10,343 bases of DNA from Bacteroidota bacterium (GTDB taxonomy: Bacteria > Bacteroidota > Bacteroidia > UBA7662 > CANHCV01). Position numbers and translations under genes: made by a program. Each line of letters opens with the position of its first letter. Position 1 is the stretch's first letter. The DNA is taken from positions 1-10,343 of the forward strand of contig JAIYBD010000233.1 in the NCBI GenBank assembly GCA_027488715.1, in the 5' to 3' direction. A model generated the notes under the pieces. It was not told the DNA's origin. It did no database searches and was given only the letters and a program-made list of their open reading frames with translations. This document shows, piece by piece, positions 6,561-10,343 of this stretch.

Positions 6561-6568
6561 TAAAATTT

Positions 6569-7993
6569 ATGAACAGAACAATATCATTTTTAGGTGCTGC
6601 AAAACAAGTTACGGGTTCCTTATTTCTCATTGAAAACGACGGGGTAAAAATTTTGGTGGATTGTGGAATGGACATGGAAAAGCGGAAGAAAGAAAACGTA
6701 GTTCCTGTAGAGTTTCCTTTTGATCCTTCTGAAATTCACGCCGTTGTACTTACGCATGCTCATATCGATCACTCTGGAAACTTACCCCTGCTTAAACGTT
6801 GGGGATTTGAAGGAAAGATTTATTCTACCGTTCCTACGTATTACCTAACGCATTTGCTTTTAATGGATTGTGCTGGAATTAATCGGAAGAAAATCGCTTT
6901 TCTAACGGGGAAGAAAAATAGCCGAAGAGGTCCAGGATTAAATCGTCAAGCCTACGATTCCTTGTATTTGGAGCCTCAAGTTGTGCAAACGATGAAGCAA
7001 TTTGCTACCCTGAATTTCAATGTTCGCCAAAAAATAGCATCCAATATTTCCATCAAGTTTATTCCTGCCGGACACCTTCTTGGGGCCGCTCACGTGGTGA
7101 TGTACCTCAAAAGAGAAGATGGAACCGAAGTGAAAATCGGACTTTCTGGTGATATTGGACGCGATTATTATCCGCTTTTGGTGGATCCGGAACCCATGGA
7201 GCCTGTGGATTATTTGGTAACCGAGTCAACGTACGGAGGCCGCCTACACGAGCCGGGAAGGGATTACACGGGTTACCTTTCGAAAATCATCAAGGAAACT
7301 TGTGTGGAGAAAGGCGGCCGATTGATCATTCCTGCTTTTTCGGTGGGAAGAACCCAAGCCTTGCTTTTTGAAATAAAGAAAATGGTGAATTTGGGACTTA
7401 TTCCCGAAATTAAGGTATTTGTAGATAGCCCTCTCTCGTTGGAATCGACCAAAGCTTACCAACAAATGCACAATTACCTGAATAAGGAAGCCCGCGAAAT
7501 GCAGAAAAACGACGGTGAAATTTTCATCTTCGATCAACTATTCTACATCGAAAACGAAAAACAAAGTAAAATTTTGTCGCAGTTTGATGAGCCGGCCATC
7601 ATTATTTCAGCATCCGGTATGTTAGACGGTGGAAGAATTCAAACCCACATTCGGAAAAACATCGAAAACCCCAATGCGACCATTTTAATGGTGGGCTTTG
7701 CCTCGCCAGGTACGTTGGGAGCTAAGTTGCGCGAACAGCCGAATGAGCTTCATTTTGATAAGAAAACCTATCAAGTTCGCGCACGTATTATGTCAACCAG
7801 TTTGTTCTCCGGCCACGGTGATCAAGACGATTTGGTGAGATTTGTAAAACACCAAAATCCAAAAGAATTAAAGCAAGTTTTCCTTGTTCACGGAGAAGAA
7901 CCATCCATGGAACTTTTATGTGCGTCTTTAAAAGAATCAGGATTTTCATCCATTGAAATTCCTTCTAAAAATGATGTTTATGAACTGCATTAA
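6569..7993 (+). CDS. Metallo-beta-lactamase fold, beta-CASP family RNase (CPSF73/YSH1-like)
   Basis: This is a 474-residue zinc-dependent nuclease of the RNA-type beta-CASP family; relatives cut or trim RNA 5' or 3' ends. All motifs are present: motif 1 Asp31 (LVDCG), motif 2 HAHIDH (63-68), motif 3 His169 (AGHLLGAA), motif 4 Asp195 (SGDIG), beta-CASP motif A Glu219 (TESTYG), motif B His416 (FSGHGD) and motif C His441 (LVHGEE). A histidine in motif C indicates RNA rather than DNA substrates. SASGMLDGGR (347-356) lies in the beta-CASP domain. There is no C-terminal KH domain and no RNase J-type long tail. The start at 6569 places MNRTISFLGAAKQVTGS at the usual N-terminus; an open frame continues upstream to 6488 but would overlap the divergent gene and lacks family residues. 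The stop overlaps the next gene. The precise RNA substrate is unknown. Confidence 0.93.
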   Translation: MNRTISFLGAAKQVTGSLFLIENDGVKILVDCGMDMEKRKKENVVPVEFPFDPSEIHAVVLTHAHIDHSGNLPLLKRWGFEGKIYSTVPTYYLTHLLLMDCAGINRKKIAFLTGKKNSRRGPGLNRQAYDSLYLEPQVVQTMKQFATLNFNVRQKIASNISIKFIPAGHLLGAAHVVMYLKREDGTEVKIGLSGDIGRDYYPLLVDPEPMEPVDYLVTESTYGGRLHEPGRDYTGYLSKIIKETCVEKGGRLIIPAFSVGRTQALLFEIKKMVNLGLIPEIKVFVDSPLSLESTKAYQQMHNYLNKEAREMQKNDGEIFIFDQLFYIENEKQSKILSQFDEPAIIISASGMLDGGRIQTHIRKNIENPNATILMVGFASPGTLGAKLREQPNELHFDKKTYQVRARIMSTSLFSGHGDQDDLVRFVKHQNPKELKQVFLVHGEEPSMELLCASLKESGFSSIEIPSKNDVYELH

Positions 7994-8606
7994 AACCATT
8001 TTCTTAACCGTATTTTTTTCTTTTTCACTTTCTACCGCATTTTCCCAAGATTTTGAAGAAGGTCGTGGGCGGACTTCCACAACAAAAAAAAATACCAATT
8101 CCGACAGTCTTCGAAAGAAGTCATTTGAAGTAAAGGAAGTAGATCACACTCTTTCGGGAGGTTTGGTTTTGTGGACAGAACCGACCCAGTTTAGCAATAG
8201 TTTGCTCATTACCACGTTGGAATATTGTCCACGTTTTATCTTGGCAACAGGTAAAATTCAGTCATCCCTTTCCATTGCGGTTCCATTCAACATAGGAATT
8301 GGTAGCAACAACGCTGGAGATTTTACAGTTTTGGGTCATGTACCTGTTTTATTAGAGGGAAGTTTAGGTCATTTTTCTCATCGAGATGCGCAGGCATTGG
8401 TTGGTATTTTTGCTGGAATTGGAGTTTCTGGCACTTTTTCAAATTTAGATGCGCCGTTTAATGGTAGTTTTGGACCGTCTTTATCTGCCGGTTTGCGGAT
8501 GGGGAACATGAACTTTCGTTCGTACACGTTTCGACTTGGTTTTACTCCTTCTTTAGATGCCTTAGGAAATGGAGTCATTTATTTTTCCTCTGGATTGAAT
8601 TTCTAA
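7980..8606 (+). CDS. Exported hypothetical protein, probable small outer-membrane beta-barrel
   Basis: I do not recognise a named family. From ATG at 7980 the product is 208 residues and starts with a clear signal peptide, MNCIKTIFLTVFFSFSLSTAFS, cut before QDFEEG. A basic, Ser/Thr-rich linker (roughly 28-50) precedes a C-terminal part with many alternating, glycine-rich strands: GGLVLW, SSLSIAVPFNIGIG, ALVGIFAGIGVSG, GPSLSAGLRMGN, FRSYTFRLGF. The protein ends in phenylalanine (SGLNF), as outer-membrane beta-barrels commonly do. No lipobox is present. In-frame ATGs at 7953, 7971 and 7974 could give longer forms, but 7980 leaves the most regular signal peptide. The start lies inside the end of the RNase gene (14-base overlap) and the stop overlaps tadA as TAATG, so it is embedded in an operon with RNA-processing genes. 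The barrel interpretation is inference. Confidence 0.75.
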   Translation: MNCIKTIFLTVFFSFSLSTAFSQDFEEGRGRTSTTKKNTNSDSLRKKSFEVKEVDHTLSGGLVLWTEPTQFSNSLLITTLEYCPRFILATGKIQSSLSIAVPFNIGIGSNNAGDFTVLGHVPVLLEGSLGHFSHRDAQALVGIFAGIGVSGTFSNLDAPFNGSFGPSLSAGLRMGNMNFRSYTFRLGFTPSLDALGNGVIYFSSGLNF

Positions 8607-9058
8607 TGTCGTTATCTATTTTTTCTGATGATTATTTCATGCGTGAAGCGCTGAAGGAAGCTCAATACGCTTACGAAAAAGATGAGGTTCCTGTTGGTGC
8701 TGTGGTCGTTGCCAATCAAAGAATCATTGCTCGAGCGCACAATTTAACTGAATTATTGAACGATGTTACCGCCCATGCAGAGATGCAGGCCATTACGGCC
8801 TCAGCGAATTATTTGGGCGGTAAATATTTAGATGAATGTACCTTGTATGTTACGTTAGAGCCATGTGTGATGTGTGCCGGAGCACTGAATTGGGCTCAAA
8901 TAAAAAAGGTGGTTTATGGCGCAAGCGACGAAAAACGGGGCGGGTTGAAAAATAAAACCTCACTTTTACACCCTAAAACTGAAGTGGTGGGTGGTGTATT
9001 AAATGATGAGTGTTCCCAAATTTTAAAAGCCTTCTTCCTTAAAAAACGACTGAATTAA
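8606..9058 (+). CDS. tadA: tRNA-specific adenosine deaminase
   Basis: TadA deaminates the wobble adenosine (A34) to inosine in tRNA-Arg(ACG), allowing one tRNA to read several arginine codons. The 150-residue product has normal length and one cytidine/deoxycytidylate deaminase-type zinc domain. Zinc ligands are His57 in THAEM and Cys87 and Cys90 in LEPCVMC, and Glu59 is the proton-shuttling catalytic residue. VPVGAVVV (28-35), the substrate-contact Asn46 in RAHN, and YGASDEKRGG (104-113) are further family marks. A guanine or cytosine deaminase would have a similar core, but the PVGAVVV, LEPCVMCAGA and DEKRGG combination is typical of TadA. It is joined by TAATG overlaps to the barrel-like gene before it and to cdsA after it, so all three are likely translated from one message. 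Confidence 0.95.
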   Translation: MSLSIFSDDYFMREALKEAQYAYEKDEVPVGAVVVANQRIIARAHNLTELLNDVTAHAEMQAITASANYLGGKYLDECTLYVTLEPCVMCAGALNWAQIKKVVYGASDEKRGGLKNKTSLLHPKTEVVGGVLNDECSQILKAFFLKKRLN

Positions 9059-9855
9059 TGAATAATTTTTGGCAAAGAACCATCTCTGGGATTTTTATTG
9101 TTGTAATCATTGTTGCAGCTTGTTGGGGTGGGTATTATTCGGGCCTAGCTTTATTGTCGGTTATTGGAGTACTGGGTTTGGATGAACTCTTGAAAATGGG
9201 AGAACCTGAGGATAGAAGGGATAAATTGAGGTGGATTGGTGCATTTCATTCCCTTATTTTTTTGATAGGATTGTGGTGGAAATTTGAAACAAATTGGCTT
9301 CCTCTTTTGACCATCCAGCTGCTGATTTCTACCATTGGATGTGTTCTTACCTTTCAGGAGAATAGTTTCAAGGAGCTTTCAAAATTGTTTTTTGGATGGT
9401 TGTGGATTTGGTTACCCCTGTTTTTGGCCAAAGATCTATTGGAAGATTTTTTACTTCGGTTCCCCATGATTTTGCTGTTGGTTTTTGTTGGCTTGTGGAC
9501 TTCTGATACGGGAGCATACTTGGTAGGAAAATCGATGGGAAAGCATAAAATGATTCCCCATGTTTCGCCCAATAAAACCTGGGAAGGAACCCTGGGTGGT
9601 GCGCTATTGGCATCGATGTTGGTGGGATTGTTTGCGCACTTTTTTGTGCACATGGATTGGATTCAAGGTGCTGCTTTAGGAGCTCTCATCGCTTTTTTTG
9701 GTACGTTTGGAGATTTGATTCAAAGTGTAGTAAAAAGATCGTTTGGGGTTAAGGATAGCGGTCATATCATTCCGGGCCACGGCGGGATACTCGACCGTTT
9801 TGATAGCTTTTTGTTAGCGATTCCCGCCGTATGGTTGGCATTATCCCTCTTTTGA
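9058..9855 (+). CDS. cdsA: Phosphatidate cytidylyltransferase (CDP-diacylglycerol synthase)
   Basis: CdsA makes CDP-diacylglycerol from phosphatidic acid and CTP, the branch point for all phospholipids. The 265-residue protein has several hydrophobic helices (about 9-45, 60-100, 110-150, 180-220, 250-264) and is an inner-membrane enzyme. The family signature is complete at 222-249: QSVVKRSFGVKDSG, then PGHGGILDRFD, including the conserved Lys, Asp, GHGG and DRFD residues that bind metal and CTP. SDTGAYLVGK (149-158) and SPNKTWEGTLGG (170-181) are additional conserved blocks. Translation starts in a TAATG overlap with tadA. Psd follows after only 15 bases, a pairing that makes sense because CDP-diacylglycerol is converted by phosphatidylserine synthase and then Psd into phosphatidylethanolamine; the synthase gene is not in this window. 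Confidence 0.96.
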   Translation: MNNFWQRTISGIFIVVIIVAACWGGYYSGLALLSVIGVLGLDELLKMGEPEDRRDKLRWIGAFHSLIFLIGLWWKFETNWLPLLTIQLLISTIGCVLTFQENSFKELSKLFFGWLWIWLPLFLAKDLLEDFLLRFPMILLLVFVGLWTSDTGAYLVGKSMGKHKMIPHVSPNKTWEGTLGGALLASMLVGLFAHFFVHMDWIQGAALGALIAFFGTFGDLIQSVVKRSFGVKDSGHIIPGHGGILDRFDSFLLAIPAVWLALSLF

Positions 9856-9858
9856 TTG

Positions 9859-9866
9859 TATTTTCG
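9859..9866 (+). promoter_or_regulatory. Candidate -7-like box immediately before psd
   Basis: TATTTTCG is one mismatch from TAnnTTTG and ends four bases before the psd ATG (9871). The surrounding 15 bases (9852-9866) match the sequence before the beta-CASP gene with one mismatch. A promoter here would make a leaderless or near-leaderless psd message, so a role in translation initiation is also possible. It overlaps the cdsA stop codon. Confidence 0.25.
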
Positions 9867-9870
9867 AACC

Positions 9871-10343
9871 ATGATTCACAAAGAAGGGATAGCGAGCATT
9901 GTCCTTGCACTCATAGTTACCGGTTTTATTTCTTTCTCGGCCTATAAATGGATTGAGATTTCTTGGCTGAAAATTCTACTTTGGATTTTTTCCTTAGTTC
10001 TCCTTGGGATTGTTTTACAATTTTTCAGGAATCCATCCAGAACTACCATCCAAAACCCTAACCATGTTATTGCCCCAGCCGATGGAAAGGTCGTGATCAT
10101 CGAAGAAGTGGAAGAACCTGAATTTTTTCAAGGCAAACGCCTACTTGTTAGCATCTTTATGTCGCCATTCAATGTTCACGTGAATCGATATCCCATTTCC
10201 GGGGAGGTAATCTTTCAAAAATATCATCCAGGTAAGTATTTGGTCGCATGGCATCCTAAAAGTTCTACCGAGAATGAAAGAACTACGGTGGTTGTTCAAG
10301 ATGAGCAAAATCATCAAGTGATGTTCCGTCAAATTGCAGGAGC
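9871..10343 (+). CDS. psd: Phosphatidylserine decarboxylase, C-terminus cut off by window edge
   Basis: Psd decarboxylates phosphatidylserine to phosphatidylethanolamine at the inner membrane. Translation from ATG at 9871 stays open to the right edge (157 codons plus two bases). Two hydrophobic helices (about 7-24 and 31-51) are followed by FFRNPSR (53-59), VIAPADGKVVIIEEVEE (around 68-84), VSIFMSPFNVHVNRYPISG (around 95-113), then KYHPGKYLVAWHPKSSTENERT and, at the edge, FRQIAGA. These blocks match the short Psd form common in Bacteroidota and Proteobacteria (about 215-220 residues, related to archaetidylserine decarboxylase). The self-cleaving Gly-Ser site that generates the pyruvoyl group, expected near the C-terminus (usually a GS in FGSR), lies beyond the window, so catalytic competence cannot be confirmed here. 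It is 15 bases after cdsA in the same direction and completes the lipid pair. Confidence 0.95.
   Translation, partial: MIHKEGIASIVLALIVTGFISFSAYKWIEISWLKILLWIFSLVLLGIVLQFFRNPSRTTIQNPNHVIAPADGKVVIIEEVEEPEFFQGKRLLVSIFMSPFNVHVNRYPISGEVIFQKYHPGKYLVAWHPKSSTENERTTVVVQDEQNHQVMFRQIAG

Noticed and set aside
6488..6568. An N-terminal extension of the beta-CASP RNase from ATG 6488.
   Set aside because: The extra 27 residues are Ser/Thr-rich with no family match, overlap the divergent gene and would place the promoter-like box inside the coding region. The family N-terminus starts at 6569.
9354..9653. A 99-codon minus-strand frame opposite cdsA.
   Set aside because: It falls within the conserved core of cdsA and its product shows no domain or signal; a shadow frame.
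1..10343. Search by eye for CRISPR arrays, tRNA or rRNA genes, IS terminal repeats, attachment sites, toxin-antitoxin pairs and defence genes.
   Set aside because: None seen. Coding sequence is continuous, all recognised proteins are metabolic, transport or RNA-related, and the spacers are at most about 70 bases.

Overview
The window (about 42-43% GC, densely packed) looks like chromosomal DNA of a Bacteroidota bacterium, most likely a Flavobacteriia-type lineage. The protein families have Bacteroidota character: a flavobacterial-type glycosylasparaginase, a peptide symporter with an extra periplasmic domain, and a phosphatidylserine decarboxylase with the form common in that phylum. Start codons lack Shine-Dalgarno sequences, and several upstream regions carry boxes matching or nearly matching the Bacteroidota -7 promoter element TAnnTTTG. 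This assignment rests on pattern recognition, not on a database search.

Layout. Left block, minus strand (1-1864): a tight three-gene cluster read right to left, folB (dihydroneopterin aldolase), a glycosylasparaginase with a Tat-like leader, and cutC, which runs off the left edge. A 70-base divergent spacer (1865-1934) separates it from a plus-strand block (1935-5911): a glutaryl-CoA dehydrogenase-like acyl-CoA dehydrogenase, a secreted TraB/GumN-family protein overlapping it by one base, and a POT-family proton/peptide symporter. A strong hairpin at 5927-5962 ends this block and also serves the convergent minus-strand gene, an unrecognised protein of about 180 residues (5976-6518). From 6569 to the right edge all genes read plus: a beta-CASP metallo-beta-lactamase RNase, a small exported probable beta-barrel protein, tadA (tRNA adenosine deaminase), cdsA (CDP-diacylglycerol synthase) and psd (phosphatidylserine decarboxylase, cut by the right edge).

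How the genes fit together. cdsA and psd are the first and last committed steps of phosphatidylethanolamine synthesis. The beta-CASP RNase and TadA both act on RNA. The glycosylasparaginase and peptide transporter suggest scavenging of glycopeptides and peptides, and glutaryl-CoA dehydrogenase belongs to lysine/tryptophan breakdown. Many neighbours are fused by 1-base TAATG or 4-base ATGA overlaps, implying polycistronic messages with translational coupling.

I see no mobile element, CRISPR array, tRNA/rRNA or toxin-antitoxin pair, and no stretch of 300 bases without a gene. The window is mostly core metabolism. I do not see a clear new multi-gene system. The points most worth a second look are the periplasmic insert in the peptide transporter, the unrecognised minus-strand gene and the small barrel-like protein embedded in an RNA/lipid operon.
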